Positions 1-8,387 of a stretch of 40,082 nt of DNA are shown here, piece by piece. Position 1 is the first letter of the stretch. Each line of letters begins with the position of its first letter. The position numbers and the translations under genes are program-made. A model generated the notes under the pieces. It saw nothing but the letters and a program-made list of their open reading frames with translations, did not search any database and had not been told where the DNA came from. Source of the DNA: a virus; IMG/VR virus record IMGVR_UViG_3300023220_000259, positions 1 through 40,082 of that record; one strand, written 5' to 3'.

Positions 1-1
1 T

Positions 2-967
2 ATTCGAATTAGCTTAGACGAGTTCTTCGACAACATCAACGTAATTGAACCCGTTGGAATGGGAATTATTTACATCAATGATGTTCCATTCTTAACTATA
101 GAAGATTTAGATTTTTGGTTTGACTCTACAAGTGCAATTACTTTGAATATTTCTGATCCTGAAGGATTGCGGATTATTGCAAATAAGGATAGAATTTTTG
201 GTAAAGTTTTGACGGGTTATCGTGTTTTCACAAAAGCGAGCGACAACGGGACAGGACAAACAAACGCCTATTTTGAAACGATGCACGCGCGCCGCAGCTA
301 TGTGACTGGGTTAGACTTCAAAACAAACGAAAGTTATATTATAAGATCAAATGCAATTGCGTCCCCTCAGTTGACGGAGTTTGTAAGAAACAATGAGGTT
401 GCCAACAATGAAGCCGACGAAACAGCTAGGTTATTATTTTATATTGTTGTCAAGGGTGACGGCGGAGACCCTCGCGGGTTTATTGTTGACAATGATTTTG
501 TAAGTACAACAGGGGTATTAGATGAAGCGACGCAAAAAAACTATTTACTTACTCCTGGCCGTACTGTTTTAGCTCATTTAAAATGGATAAATGCGGGACT
601 GATTCGAGAATATAAAAACAGGGAAGCAACCGAGGTCGGGTTCACTGGATTCTCGCCGATTAAATTAATTGACGCGGACGCCAATTTTACAGCATCTACG
701 CGAATTGGCAGCGAGGCGGCAGAGATCGCCGAGGACGCGGACCTAACCGCAGGGATTGAACCCATACTATTAGAAGACGATATCATAATTGATACCGCGT
801 TAACTGAGGATGAAAACGTCGCCTTACAAGACAACCTAAGAAAACGCATAAGTGTTGTATTTAAAAATATTACTTATGTTGGCTATCTTAGCCAAAATAA
901 TTTTAGTGATTTAACGCGCTTGGAAATGCGCTTACATCGTGCAAACCCTGATTATGTAGCATCATGA
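2..967 (+). CDS. Tail protein downstream of the tape measure, 5' end outside the window
   Basis: The frame is open from base 2, so the true start is upstream of the window; an internal ATG at 59 would give 302 residues but is probably not the start. The end of the window carries a 31-codon gene start (39988) that continues in frame into base 1, which would give a 353-residue protein. Position directly after the tape measure suggests a distal-tail or baseplate-type component. The sequence is mixed alpha/beta with many Asp and Asn; I see no recognisable catalytic motif. It ends with a 4-base ATGA overlap with the next gene, which suggests coupled translation. Confidence 0.75.
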   Translation: MRISLDEFFDNINVIEPVGMGIIYINDVPFLTIEDLDFWFDSTSAITLNISDPEGLRIIANKDRIFGKVLTGYRVFTKASDNGTGQTNAYFETMHARRSYVTGLDFKTNESYIIRSNAIASPQLTEFVRNNEVANNEADETARLLFYIVVKGDGGDPRGFIVDNDFVSTTGVLDEATQKNYLLTPGRTVLAHLKWINAGLIREYKNREATEVGFTGFSPIKLIDADANFTASTRIGSEAAEIAEDADLTAGIEPILLEDDIIIDTALTEDENVALQDNLRKRISVVFKNITYVGYLSQNNFSDLTRLEMRLHRANPDYVAS

Positions 968-1956
968 CAAAACGAAGTTTAAAAGGAACAATAATTAGTT
1001 TGCTCGCAAGTTGGACGCGCGACTTTAGGATCAGCGGATGGTTAAACGACACAACGCCAGACAGCGCCAAAGACAACCCCGCTGAAGTTGTTGTCTTGAC
1101 AAAATCATTAGTTGACGACGTAGCCGGCCGGCTCTTAAAAGGGTTAATCGAACTTGCAGCGCCGACAACTGATTTTTTAGCCTTTGATACAACCAGCGCA
1201 ATAACGAACGCCGGGTCTGTGTTCACCGTTAACCGCACGTTTTATGCCTTCATTAATAACACTTTTTACAAAATAAATACAGGCAGCGATACAGAAGTCG
1301 ATACAATTATCCTTGAACTATCAAGCACTGAAGACGGGCCATATCAAACATTAGATATTACTGACGGCGCGAGCGGGTCGGGTATTGTAGATGTCACAGA
1401 TATTAACTGGACATTTGATAAATTTTCTTTTGACCTAGCAAACCAGCTTTTAAAAGTAAAGTCTATCACAGACGAGGACGACACGGGGCCGATTACAATA
1501 CCTAAAGGAATAACACAGATATTTAGTGATACAATAACAGATGAAGCCGGAACAGGCCCCCCATCATTTACATTTGGAAATGTTATAGGAACTTTTTTTG
1601 CGGAACTCTCAAAAACAAATGTCATTTCGGTAGATCTAACATTTACTATAACGTTTGGCCCGTCTACTGGAAACAATAGCGCAAAATTAATCAGGGTTGA
1701 ATTTGTTTACATGGCAACTGATTTTACACGTTTCGGTTCTGGTACAAGTGAGTTTCAAATATCAGAATTAAATAGTGTTATAACTACCAGAAACACGGAT
1801 CATATCAGAAACCCGTTTACAACGAACGCACTAATACCAACAATAGGCCATGCGACGGTAGTCTCTACGGTAACTTTTGCGGCTGTAACGAATTTAAGAA
1901 TTACCGCAAAATGTACGGTCATAGATTCATTTGATGAAATAGTAAGTTTAACATAA
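964..1956 (+). CDS. Putative tail structural protein
   Basis: This 330-residue protein has a basic N-terminus with a Leu/Ile-rich segment (about residues 8-16), then a long Thr/Ser/Asp-rich beta-type sequence typical of virion proteins. It starts by ATGA overlap with the preceding tail gene and is followed 7 bases later by another tail gene, so it belongs to the post-tape-measure tail operon. I do not recognise the family. Minor tail or baseplate component is inferred from position only. Confidence 0.65.
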   Translation: MTKRSLKGTIISLLASWTRDFRISGWLNDTTPDSAKDNPAEVVVLTKSLVDDVAGRLLKGLIELAAPTTDFLAFDTTSAITNAGSVFTVNRTFYAFINNTFYKINTGSDTEVDTIILELSSTEDGPYQTLDITDGASGSGIVDVTDINWTFDKFSFDLANQLLKVKSITDEDDTGPITIPKGITQIFSDTITDEAGTGPPSFTFGNVIGTFFAELSKTNVISVDLTFTITFGPSTGNNSAKLIRVEFVYMATDFTRFGSGTSEFQISELNSVITTRNTDHIRNPFTTNALIPTIGHATVVSTVTFAAVTNLRITAKCTVIDSFDEIVSLT

Positions 1957-1962
1957 TAGGGA

Positions 1963-2880
1963 ATGAGTACACATCTAGTTTTTCCCGAAGCTAACCCCGT
2001 GCGAATAATCCGCACGAATTTTACTGGATTAAATTATAGTGATCCTGACAATTTACTATTTCATCAATTTTCATTTCCAAACACCCGATCGTTTACTCAA
2101 CCGTTCGAACAAAAAGATCCTTTGTTTTTTCAATTCGAATCAAGCTTTGACATTAACATAATCAGGTTGCATAAATGGGGCGGGTTACAAATCCAGATCG
2201 ACGACGCGCAGGAAGATTCGGTCTTGTACGAAGATAGTGTCGCCGTTGAATCCGAAGACAGCGGGTCTTTTGAGTTTGAAGGCTCAACAGGGTCAAGTAC
2301 TGAGATTATAAAAATCGAATCGGGCTTTAATGTTTATCAAGCGTTTTACGATTTATTGAATGTACCGCCTGGGATTTATGTATTATTAGGCGAAGGCAGC
2401 ATGGACAGCGGCTCTGCAACCTACAGGGTTGAAAGTGAATTAATTGAAGTTCGCCAGACATGGAAAAATTCTACACTGTTTAAGTATTTCAGCAATGAAC
2501 CTAATTTCGGTATCGATTGGCGTTCGGGAGTAACGATGCAATTTAGAATATTAGCCGATTTTGTTAAACCTGCAAACGAAACAGAATTTGATAACATTAT
2601 CGCGGCCTCGTCTCTGGTCACCAAATTGACTGATGTAACCGCAAAGCGCAGGATGTTTGAACTATGGGAAAAGACGCCGTCTTGGATGATAGACAAAGTA
2701 AACCATATTTTGGGACAGGATTTTATAAGTATTGACGACGCGGAAGTCACCGGCGCGGACAGATTAGTCCCCGAATATGAAGGGTTTGGCACCCTCGTTG
2801 CGCAACCATCTACAGTAATAAACCTAAAAAGAAGCGATTTATCTAACCGCCACGATTCAGGGACAAGAACTTTATTCTAA
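1963..2880 (+). CDS. Putative minor tail protein
   Basis: This 305-residue acidic protein has a Glu/Asp/Ser-rich beta segment (about residues 70-115) and a C-terminal alpha/beta part rich in Trp and Phe. It is the last gene of the run that begins with the tape measure, and a promoter-like box follows directly. No enzymatic motif is visible and the family is not recognised. Tail role is from context. Confidence 0.65.
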   Translation: MSTHLVFPEANPVRIIRTNFTGLNYSDPDNLLFHQFSFPNTRSFTQPFEQKDPLFFQFESSFDINIIRLHKWGGLQIQIDDAQEDSVLYEDSVAVESEDSGSFEFEGSTGSSTEIIKIESGFNVYQAFYDLLNVPPGIYVLLGEGSMDSGSATYRVESELIEVRQTWKNSTLFKYFSNEPNFGIDWRSGVTMQFRILADFVKPANETEFDNIIAASSLVTKLTDVTAKRRMFELWEKTPSWMIDKVNHILGQDFISIDDAEVTGADRLVPEYEGFGTLVAQPSTVINLKRSDLSNRHDSGTRTLF

Positions 2881-2881
2881 G

Positions 2882-2897
2882 AATTCATTATATTTGA
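2882..2897 (+). promoter_or_regulatory. Promoter-like box (late type)
   Basis: AATTCATTATATTTGA contains a perfect Bacteroidota -7 box (TATATTTG at 2889-2896), with a weak TTTA at about 2871 in the -33 position. The expected transcript start is about 2903, 11 bases before the ATG at 2914. The same block recurs at 6671-6686 with one change. Confidence 0.5.
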
Positions 2898-2913
2898 ATA
2901 AAAAACAAAGACT

Positions 2914-3510
2914 ATGTCGGAAGTTATAAGCGAAATTGGCGGCGATATTGATCGTGACGCACTCAACTATCCCGTATCGGGAATGCTTCAAAAGGTTTTG
3001 CTAATACCAGGTAGCACCCTTGACCCCCGCGATACAACTCATGTTGTGAAATCTACGGACTCACTAGTGACCGACATCGTCCCAACGACTGCCGGTTTTG
3101 TGATTGAAGGAAACGGGAAAAACAACACAATGGATTTCAACGAAGAATTAGTCAACGACGTAAAAGGTCGAAACGGTTATATTCTGAGTGTCACCGGAAT
3201 TCAAGTTCTTGACCCTTCCGCAGAGACAAGGGAATTTGTTAAGGATCAAGCAGTCGGCGGCGGTCATGTTTTTGTCGTCTTCCAAAGAAAATGGCAAGGA
3301 ACAGCACGAGAGGATGCGTTCTATTTTGGTGGGTTCATGCACGGCATGACAATAAAAGACTATGTTTTCACCGGTAACGAAAACAATGGTGCTATTATGT
3401 TTAGTTTGGTTACCCCCGACGAAAGAACAGAGCCTTTTGGATGGATGAACTATTTGAAAACTAATTACGCCACAACTGAAACCGACGTTTGGACTAACAA
3501 ACTAGGATAA
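2914..3510 (+). CDS. Putative virion protein, possibly tail tube
   Basis: This 198-residue soluble protein has no signal peptide or membrane segment, and its regular beta-rich pattern is compatible with a tube or other virion subunit. It is the only gene in the tail block with its own good promoter-like box, as expected for a protein needed in many copies. No tail tube gene is obvious elsewhere in the window. The tail-tube role is an inference; the alternative is another abundant tail or baseplate protein. Confidence 0.55.
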   Translation: MSEVISEIGGDIDRDALNYPVSGMLQKVLLIPGSTLDPRDTTHVVKSTDSLVTDIVPTTAGFVIEGNGKNNTMDFNEELVNDVKGRNGYILSVTGIQVLDPSAETREFVKDQAVGGGHVFVVFQRKWQGTAREDAFYFGGFMHGMTIKDYVFTGNENNGAIMFSLVTPDERTEPFGWMNYLKTNYATTETDVWTNKLG

Positions 3511-3514
3511 GACT

Positions 3515-4057
3515 TTGAGCGAGAAAACAACCTTTGACGCTAAGAAAGTATCGAAGCAGCTTTCCGAAGACAGAAAAAAGGGTCTGGCAAAAAGAACCAA
3601 GGCCCAAGATGAAATCTTAGAAAGTCTCAAAACTGATAAGGCTAAATTAAGGGGTTCCGGTTCGGTCGTCAAGCTTGATTCTTTAAAGAAAGACCGCGAG
3701 ACGGTCAGAGGTATAGCCGACAAATCAAAGAGTGACATTTTAGCGAGTCTAAAGAAAGACAAAGAAGCGTTGCGGAATTCTGGCAATTCAAGCGCTACCG
3801 CGGAGACCTTGCGAACCGATAGGGCAAAAGCTAGGAACGCGCCAAAAGACACAGTAAAAGACCCGGCGAAACAAAAGCAGGCCCAGGAACTTGAAGCCAA
3901 GGAAGCAGAGAACAGGACTAAAATATATCTGGCAGGTCTTGACGTTCTCAAATTCCCCGAACTGGCAAAAAGGGCAAAACGCTTCGGTATAAAAACCGGA
4001 GACTTAAAAAAACCTGAATTGATTTCAAAGATCGTAGAGGCTGAATCTAAAATATGA
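3515..4057 (+). CDS. Repeat-containing protein with C-terminal SAP/Rho-N-like segment
   Basis: Translation starts at TTG 5 bases after the preceding stop; no better start precedes the conserved-looking N-terminus. The 180-residue protein is highly charged (Lys, Asp, Glu). Residues about 29-115 hold four degenerate repeats of the form xSLKxDKxxLR (ESLKTDKAKLR, DSLKKDRETVR, ASLKKDKEALR, ETLRTDRAKAR). The last 35 residues (LAKRAKRFGIKTGDLKKPEL and following) resemble the helix-extended-helix of SAP, HeH and Rho-N domains, which bind nucleic acid. It overlaps the next gene by ATGA; that gene carries a similar short domain. Function unknown. Confidence 0.6.
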   Translation: MSEKTTFDAKKVSKQLSEDRKKGLAKRTKAQDEILESLKTDKAKLRGSGSVVKLDSLKKDRETVRGIADKSKSDILASLKKDKEALRNSGNSSATAETLRTDRAKARNAPKDTVKDPAKQKQAQELEAKEAENRTKIYLAGLDVLKFPELAKRAKRFGIKTGDLKKPELISKIVEAESKI

Positions 4058-4254
4058 GCAAGGAAAACGGCAGGGAAAAACGAACCAAAGAATTATTAAA
4101 ACTTAGCCGCAAAGACTTGGTTGTTTTAGCTAATAATATGGGGTTGCGTAAAGTGGGGTTTAAACACAAGGACGATGAACACCCAGAAAAGAACAAAATT
4201 CGTAAGACCGAGGATATTGCAGATATGATTTACTTCAAAGAAATAGATTCCTAA
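4054..4254 (+). CDS. Small HeH/Rho-N-like protein
   Basis: This 66-residue basic protein contains LSRKDLVVLANNMGLRK followed by a C-terminal helix, a pattern like the HeH/Rho-N fold seen at the end of the preceding gene and of 29541-30020. It starts by ATGA overlap with the upstream gene. The role is unknown; in many phages such domains sit in small head- or tail-connector region proteins. Confidence 0.55.
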   Translation: MSKENGREKRTKELLKLSRKDLVVLANNMGLRKVGFKHKDDEHPEKNKIRKTEDIADMIYFKEIDS

Positions 4255-4258
4255 AATT

Positions 4259-4660
4259 ATGGCTATTACTACCCAACAGGTCTACTTAGCAAACGACGTT
4301 GAAAACGACTTCGCCCCCGTGGGTCACGTTGTCCCATTAGTACCGGCAAATATTGGAACTGTAGCAGCGGGAAGAGACAAGGAAATAGAATTTTCTGTCG
4401 CTGCAACCGATAGAAACGCTAATAAAGTAACCGCCTTTGATGCTTTGATACTGACTACATTAGTCGCAGCTATTGACGCATGGATCGTTGCAATAGCAGG
4501 CACGCCGGAAGGACTTAACATTGACATTAGTAATACCGTACAATATAATGCCAGGGTAACTAAGATACTCGGCGGAGCCGGCCCAACAAATCATATTTTG
4601 TTATCTTCTGCAACTGATGTATTTAGAATTACAGTTTCGTTTCAATATGCTTCTTCTTAG
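4259..4660 (+). CDS. Putative structural protein
   Basis: This 133-residue Ala/Thr/Val-rich soluble protein alternates short beta strands and helices and has no membrane segment or enzyme motif. It lies between the HeH-like proteins and a DUF6712-like connector, with its stop overlapping the GTG start of the next gene by one base. A head-tail junction or tail role is inferred from context only. Confidence 0.5.
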   Translation: MAITTQQVYLANDVENDFAPVGHVVPLVPANIGTVAAGRDKEIEFSVAATDRNANKVTAFDALILTTLVAAIDAWIVAIAGTPEGLNIDISNTVQYNARVTKILGGAGPTNHILLSSATDVFRITVSFQYASS

Positions 4661-5202
4661 TGCAAAAACTTGTCACGATAGCTGAGTTAAAAGTAAACAC
4701 GGATATAAACCCAGGCATTGGTAATTCAGCAATAAGCGTCGATCGTTTAATCGATGCCGCCCAACTTGAAGACTTGCACCCCTTACTCGGTGACAAACTT
4801 TTTTGGGACTTAATAAAGAATCCAACATCGGTGGCGAGTGGTAGAGATTATGTCTCACTATTAGTAGAAACAGAATACACATTCGATAATATCACCTATA
4901 CTTCCCCAGGGATAAAAAAGGTGCTCTATGATTTTGTTTATGCTAGGTATAGATACCAGAATCAAGAAATTGACCAGCCCGGCGGATTCGCTACCATTGA
5001 CACACCCAACATGCCGCGAACATCCGTAACCAGGAACATAAATATTTATTCGACTTGGCGGAGATCAGCGATAGCAAATTGGGACGAGGTAAGAAACTAT
5101 TTACAAAGGGTAGAGCCTCAATATACACATTGGATAGGAAGCGAAGCCCACCTAGACACAGGTGAAGAAAAGATCATAATCAATAAAGTTACAGTAACAT
5201 AA
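4660..5202 (+). CDS. DUF6712-like head-tail connector protein
   Basis: The gene starts at GTG overlapping the previous stop (TAGTG). The 180-residue protein resembles the DUF6712 family of Bacteroidota prophages: an N-terminal segment on solution to an anchored helix (about residues 28-50, DAAQLEDLHPLLGDKLFWDL), an inserted strand pair, then a helix with YDFVYARYRYQN (about residues 89-100). That layout is typical of gp6/gp15-like head-tail adaptors. Its position far from the capsid genes is unusual unless the order has been shuffled, as often seen in Bacteroidota phages. Confidence 0.55.
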   Translation: MQKLVTIAELKVNTDINPGIGNSAISVDRLIDAAQLEDLHPLLGDKLFWDLIKNPTSVASGRDYVSLLVETEYTFDNITYTSPGIKKVLYDFVYARYRYQNQEIDQPGGFATIDTPNMPRTSVTRNINIYSTWRRSAIANWDEVRNYLQRVEPQYTHWIGSEAHLDTGEEKIIINKVTVT

Positions 5203-5205
5203 ATC

Positions 5206-5397
5206 ATGGGAAAAGGAAACGAACACGAGCAAACACCAACAACTGAAGAAAGTAAGCAAGAATTACTCGCAACAATTGAAGCTATACCAGCGGATAAAAT
5301 AGGAATCTGGGATTCTGTAGTGAGTAAAGAGGGGGGAACTATTGTAGTCTTCCATGTAGACCCCGGCGGACAGCCACACCGACACCCACATCAATAG
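5206..5397 (+). CDS. Small hydrophilic protein of unknown function
   Basis: This 63-residue acidic protein has a His-rich tail (HRHPHQ). It begins 3 bases after the connector gene and directly abuts the next gene. No family recognised. Confidence 0.45.
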   Translation: MGKGNEHEQTPTTEESKQELLATIEAIPADKIGIWDSVVSKEGGTIVVFHVDPGGQPHRHPHQ

Positions 5398-5796
5398 TTG
5401 AAAAACAAAATAATTTGGGTATTAATTGGGGTGCTTTTGCTTTCAATAGCTTGGCATCCCTTCCACCACAATCCCGCAACGATATACCCTTTTTTATTAG
5501 ATCCAGAAAGAAGTACGACGACAGATTGGTATGTTTTCGATTCGTCAAACTGGATAATCAGGTTTATCTATCTCTTAATCATTCATCACTTATTCGGCAA
5601 GGCATACCCCAACCCCTTGGTAATAGGTAGGTTCAAAACCAATTCATATTTGACATTGCCTTTTGTTTTATTTGGCGGGTACATGTATATTACGTATATC
5701 TTGAACGAAACTGATACATCAATACACCCAATAATTGCAGGAATAATTCTCTTTGCAATATCCGCTTTACATTATGGCACTAAAACTCGTGTTTAA
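5398..5796 (+). CDS. Small membrane protein
   Basis: The start is TTG immediately after the upstream stop. The 132-residue protein has about four hydrophobic segments: residues 4-19 (preceded by KNK), 51-65, 78-95 and 107-123. It opens a run of membrane proteins that resembles a lysis module. It could be a holin or a phage-encoded envelope protein; the sequence alone does not decide. It overlaps the next gene by 23 bases. Confidence 0.5.
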   Translation: MKNKIIWVLIGVLLLSIAWHPFHHNPATIYPFLLDPERSTTTDWYVFDSSNWIIRFIYLLIIHHLFGKAYPNPLVIGRFKTNSYLTLPFVLFGGYMYITYILNETDTSIHPIIAGIILFAISALHYGTKTRV

Positions 5797-6184
5797 TAAA
5801 TTCCTGCTTATCTATTTTTATACCGGTTCAATCCCTGTAATATTAAATGTGACAAAACCAAGCGATATTTTTTTACCAATCTTTTTATTATTTCTAATGT
5901 TCATGATGTTCTTACCTGAGATTACAATCAGGACAAGCAAAGAGTTTAGAATGTGGATTAAGGAGGGAATTGAAGACGCCGACGGTAAATTGAATAAGTC
6001 AGATATTAAAGACGGGTTGATCTTGTATGTCTCTTTGTGGTCTCTGCGGGTGTTCATTGGCTTTTCAGTTTCAGAAGTTTTTTACAAAGAGATCGATTTT
6101 AAATTCTACATTACACCTTTAATTTTCTCATTCGGAACCGCAGGGCTAACAATTATCAAATCGATTAAAAAGAAGATGCTATGA
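5774..6184 (+). CDS. Membrane protein, holin-like candidate
   Basis: I place the start at ATG 5774 (136 residues) rather than at an upstream TTG at 5753. Two long hydrophobic segments lie near residues 8-25 and 32-47, followed by a charged region (residues 53-78) and two further hydrophobic segments (about 79-95 and 108-125), ending in a basic KKKML tail. This topology and the neighbouring DUF5675-like gene suit a holin or similar lysis membrane protein. It overlaps the next gene by ATGA. Confidence 0.5.
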   Translation: MALKLVFNKFLLIYFYTGSIPVILNVTKPSDIFLPIFLLFLMFMMFLPEITIRTSKEFRMWIKEGIEDADGKLNKSDIKDGLILYVSLWSLRVFIGFSVSEVFYKEIDFKFYITPLIFSFGTAGLTIIKSIKKKML

Positions 6185-6642
6185 ATATTTTATTAAAAAG
6201 AATTAACGGGGAAAGCCACACCACGATAGGGCTAATATTTATCGACGGTAAATTTGAATGCTTCTGTTTGGAAGATGAAAAAAGATTAATAAAAGTCAAA
6301 GGGGAAACACGCGTTCCAGCGGGAACATACATTGTTGAAAAAAGAAAGGTTGAAACCCCTATGACAAAAAAGTATCGTGATAAGTATGAATTCTTCGACT
6401 ATCATTTATGGATAAAAGATATTCCAGATTTCGAGTTTGTTTATATCCACATTGGGAATGATGACAAAGACACGGACGGGTGTATCCTTGTTGGGGACTT
6501 ACTAAAGAACAATAGATTCGATGAGGTCAATAATTTATTATCAAGTCGAGTCGCTTTCAAAAGACTTTATGAGAAAATCGGGCAAGCTATGTTAAACGAA
6601 ACGATCCATATCACAATATCAGACGAGGACGAAATCGTCTAA
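6181..6642 (+). CDS. DUF5675-like protein
   Basis: This 153-residue protein fits the DUF5675 pattern: an N-terminal strand followed by TTIGLIFIDGKFECFCLED (residues about 14-32), then VPAGTYIVEKR, then a VYIHIGND...DTDGCILVGD block (about residues 89-107) with His and Cys placed as in YkuD-like L,D-transpeptidase folds. The family is common beside phage lysis genes; its reaction is not established. It is the only candidate cell-wall-active protein I see in this module. It sits inside a run of membrane-protein genes and overlaps the one before it by ATGA. Confidence 0.7.
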   Translation: MNILLKRINGESHTTIGLIFIDGKFECFCLEDEKRLIKVKGETRVPAGTYIVEKRKVETPMTKKYRDKYEFFDYHLWIKDIPDFEFVYIHIGNDDKDTDGCILVGDLLKNNRFDEVNNLLSSRVAFKRLYEKIGQAMLNETIHITISDEDEIV

Positions 6643-6670
6643 ACACCCCCCAAATAAGATAGGTTTATAA

Positions 6671-6686
6671 AATTCATTATCTTTGA
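6671..6686 (+). promoter_or_regulatory. Promoter-like box (late type)
   Basis: AATTCATTATCTTTGA contains a perfect -7 box TATCTTTG (6678-6685). It matches the block at 2882-2897 at 15 of 16 positions. The expected start of transcription is about 6692, 16 bases before the ATG at 6708. Confidence 0.5.
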
Positions 6687-6707
6687 GTATGGTTAAAATT
6701 TTAACAC

Positions 6708-6929
6708 ATGAAAAAAATATTAGAGTTCTTCCAAGATGATAAAGGAAGGATGTCAAATGCACGTCTCGGTAATTTACTTATTCTAATTAGCTTCACATGT
6801 GATTATATCACTCATATTGTAAGGGCTATAGAGTTTAATCCATCAGTCACAATAGTTGGAATTGTTGGGACAATAATGGGGATAAAAGTTGCGCAGAAAT
6901 TCGCAGAAAATAAAAATGGGAAAGGGTAA
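6708..6929 (+). CDS. Small two-helix membrane protein, holin candidate
   Basis: This 73-residue protein has a short charged N-terminus ending in RMSNARLGN, a hydrophobic segment (about residues 22-40), a short loop, a second hydrophobic segment (about 46-61) and a Lys-rich tail. Size and topology are those of small class II-like holins. It has its own promoter-like box and overlaps the next gene by 14 bases. Confidence 0.55.
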   Translation: MKKILEFFQDDKGRMSNARLGNLLILISFTCDYITHIVRAIEFNPSVTIVGIVGTIMGIKVAQKFAENKNGKG

Positions 6930-7188
6930 AAAGATATTCAAGAAAATCGCCGCGAGTCCCTTACTATCTATCGGGATGGAAATGCTACCGTTTGGCCTGG
7001 GGTCACTAGCTGGAAATCTCCTTAACAAAGTCAACGACACCGAGGAAGGGGAAGTCGATGTGAAAAGCCTTGTCCCTATAATTATTAAGATGCTCATCTA
7101 TTTAGGACTTGGACTTTTGATTGCAAAAGGGTACTTATCAGAGGGTGAAGTAAATGTCATCAAAGAGACAATCGAAGGAATACAATAA
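6916..7188 (+). CDS. Small membrane-associated protein
   Basis: The start ATG at 6916 is preferred over an in-frame upstream position because it follows the end of the preceding holin-like gene closely. The 90-residue protein has a basic N-terminus (GKGKKIFKKI), a Gly/Leu-rich hydrophobic stretch (about 11-35) and a stronger transmembrane segment (about 55-74). It is the last gene before the terminator at 7228. Possible lysis accessory protein. Confidence 0.5.
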   Translation: MGKGKKIFKKIAASPLLSIGMEMLPFGLGSLAGNLLNKVNDTEEGEVDVKSLVPIIIKMLIYLGLGLLIAKGYLSEGEVNVIKETIEGIQ

Positions 7189-7227
7189 AAAGACTTCATA
7201 ATTGAGTTTTTGACTATTGAGAAAACG

Positions 7228-7265
7228 AGAGGGGACACGGCTTTTAAAGCTTGTCCCCTCTTCCT
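7228..7265 (+). terminator. Intrinsic terminator ending the lysis-like module
   Basis: A perfect 10-bp stem, AGAGGGGACA (7228-7237) with TGTCCCCTCT (7252-7261), encloses a partly self-complementary GCTTTTAAAGC. A short T-rich tail follows. It separates the late module from the early region. Confidence 0.85.
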
Positions 7266-7312
7266 TTATAGCGCGTTGAAAGCATTGGCCACAGCGGACA
7301 ACTTTATATTAA

Positions 7313-7332
7313 TTTGTTAGGTTATAAACAAA
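7313..7332 (+). promoter_or_regulatory. Dyad motif copy 1 (operator or promoter)
   Basis: TTTGTTAGGTTATAAACAAA is an inverted repeat (TTTGTT-N8-AACAAA), identical over 20 bases to the copy at 13443. A -7-like box TACTTTAG lies at 7341-7348, 24 bases after the first TTTG, the same spacing as to TAAACTTG at 13471. The ATG of the first early gene is at 7367. Confidence 0.6.
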
Positions 7333-7366
7333 ATTGGTATTACTTTAGCCTTATAAAATTAACACC

Positions 7367-7783
7367 ATGACAAATTACAAAACTTTTGAGATTATCGCCG
7401 ACTACGCGGACAACTCCAACGAAGCAAAATTCAAACAACGAGTAGCCATTGAAACCGGCGGAGAATATGAAGCCGACACCCTTTTAGTTTTCTATGTTGG
7501 GAACAAAGAATTAACCAATATCAGCACGGAAGAAACCACGGCGGAAGTATGGGAAAACATCGACCCCGCATTTTCAGCAAACCGCAAATTAATAGACGGC
7601 CAAGGAAATGTTTGGGATTTCGTGAGAGAGCGCGAAGAATATTTCATAATAAAATGTGGAATCAATGCGCACTTTATAGACAAAGAAGCAGGGCGAGAAC
7701 TTACCCCCGCTGAATATCTGGAAAAAAGCATGAGAGATTTAGAAACTTCAAAACAGAAATATCGCACAAAGAATTTTAAATAA
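7367..7783 (+). CDS. Conserved-looking protein of unknown function, first early gene
   Basis: This 138-residue acidic soluble protein is the first gene behind the dyad-type promoter at 7313. Its start has the ATTAACACCATG context shared with several early genes. No motif recognised. Early position suggests a host-takeover or regulatory role, which is inference. Confidence 0.6.
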   Translation: MTNYKTFEIIADYADNSNEAKFKQRVAIETGGEYEADTLLVFYVGNKELTNISTEETTAEVWENIDPAFSANRKLIDGQGNVWDFVREREEYFIIKCGINAHFIDKEAGRELTPAEYLEKSMRDLETSKQKYRTKNFK

Positions 7784-7792
7784 ATTAACACC

Positions 7793-7963
7793 ATGAAAAA
7801 GCGATTCATCACATTACCTGCTTCTAAAAAGCAGTATCTAAATCATTATTACAAAATGTTTCAAGCCCTCAAAATGGTAGTAGATGACATCGAAACCAAT
7901 TCAGGGCTTACCACAGAGACCGCCGCGCATGTAACTAAATTATATTATTCACTTAAAGATTAA
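7793..7963 (+). CDS. Small basic protein of unknown function
   Basis: This 56-residue ORF starts MKKRFITLPASKKQYLNHYY, has the ATTAACACCATG start context, and ends in a stop that lies inside the same motif of the next gene. The 9-base gap before it and 4-base gap after it fit an operon. It is basic at the N-terminus and probably helical. No family recognised. Confidence 0.55.
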   Translation: MKKRFITLPASKKQYLNHYYKMFQALKMVVDDIETNSGLTTETAAHVTKLYYSLKD

Positions 7964-7967
7964 CACC

Positions 7968-8387
7968 ATGAAAAATTTGATATTAATAATAATCGTAATT
8001 ATTGTTTCTTCCTGTACAGACAAAAAAGAAGACCCAAATAAATACCCTCAGTATAGTCTTACAACAGTTGATTATGTTCAGGATTCTCTTAGAGATAAGT
8101 TTGTTAATGACGTTGAAAGGCTTGTTAGAGCTACTAATCAACATTTATCTGCCGGTGATTATGAGGATGTTTGGGTCACATTAAGGGTTGTTAAGAGTGA
8201 CATACTATTACCAATGTACGGGACAAGGATTCGGGCTCTTAAAATTATGTATAAGAATCAGGAACATACAAGAATTATTAAACCTAAAAACTTAACTGAA
8301 AATCAGAGAACAATATTCAATGATCTTTTTCATAAAGAACAGAGAAATGAACGTATTCTAGCAAAAGGAATTCGAGATGAATTCTAA
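7968..8387 (+). CDS. Phage-encoded lipoprotein, possibly surface-exposed
   Basis: A type II signal peptide is clear: a hydrophobic stretch of Leu/Ile/Val (residues 4-13) and lipobox V-S-S-C with lipidated Cys16. The residues after it (CTDKKEDP) contain Lys followed by two acidic residues, which resembles the lipoprotein export signal K-(D/E)2 described for Capnocytophaga. The mature 124-residue part is hydrophilic and helical. An early phage lipoprotein suggests superinfection exclusion or receptor masking, by analogy with other phages; there is no direct evidence. It overlaps the next gene by 11 bases. Confidence 0.6.
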   Translation: MKNLILIIIVIIVSSCTDKKEDPNKYPQYSLTTVDYVQDSLRDKFVNDVERLVRATNQHLSAGDYEDVWVTLRVVKSDILLPMYGTRIRALKIMYKNQEHTRIIKPKNLTENQRTIFNDLFHKEQRNERILAKGIRDEF

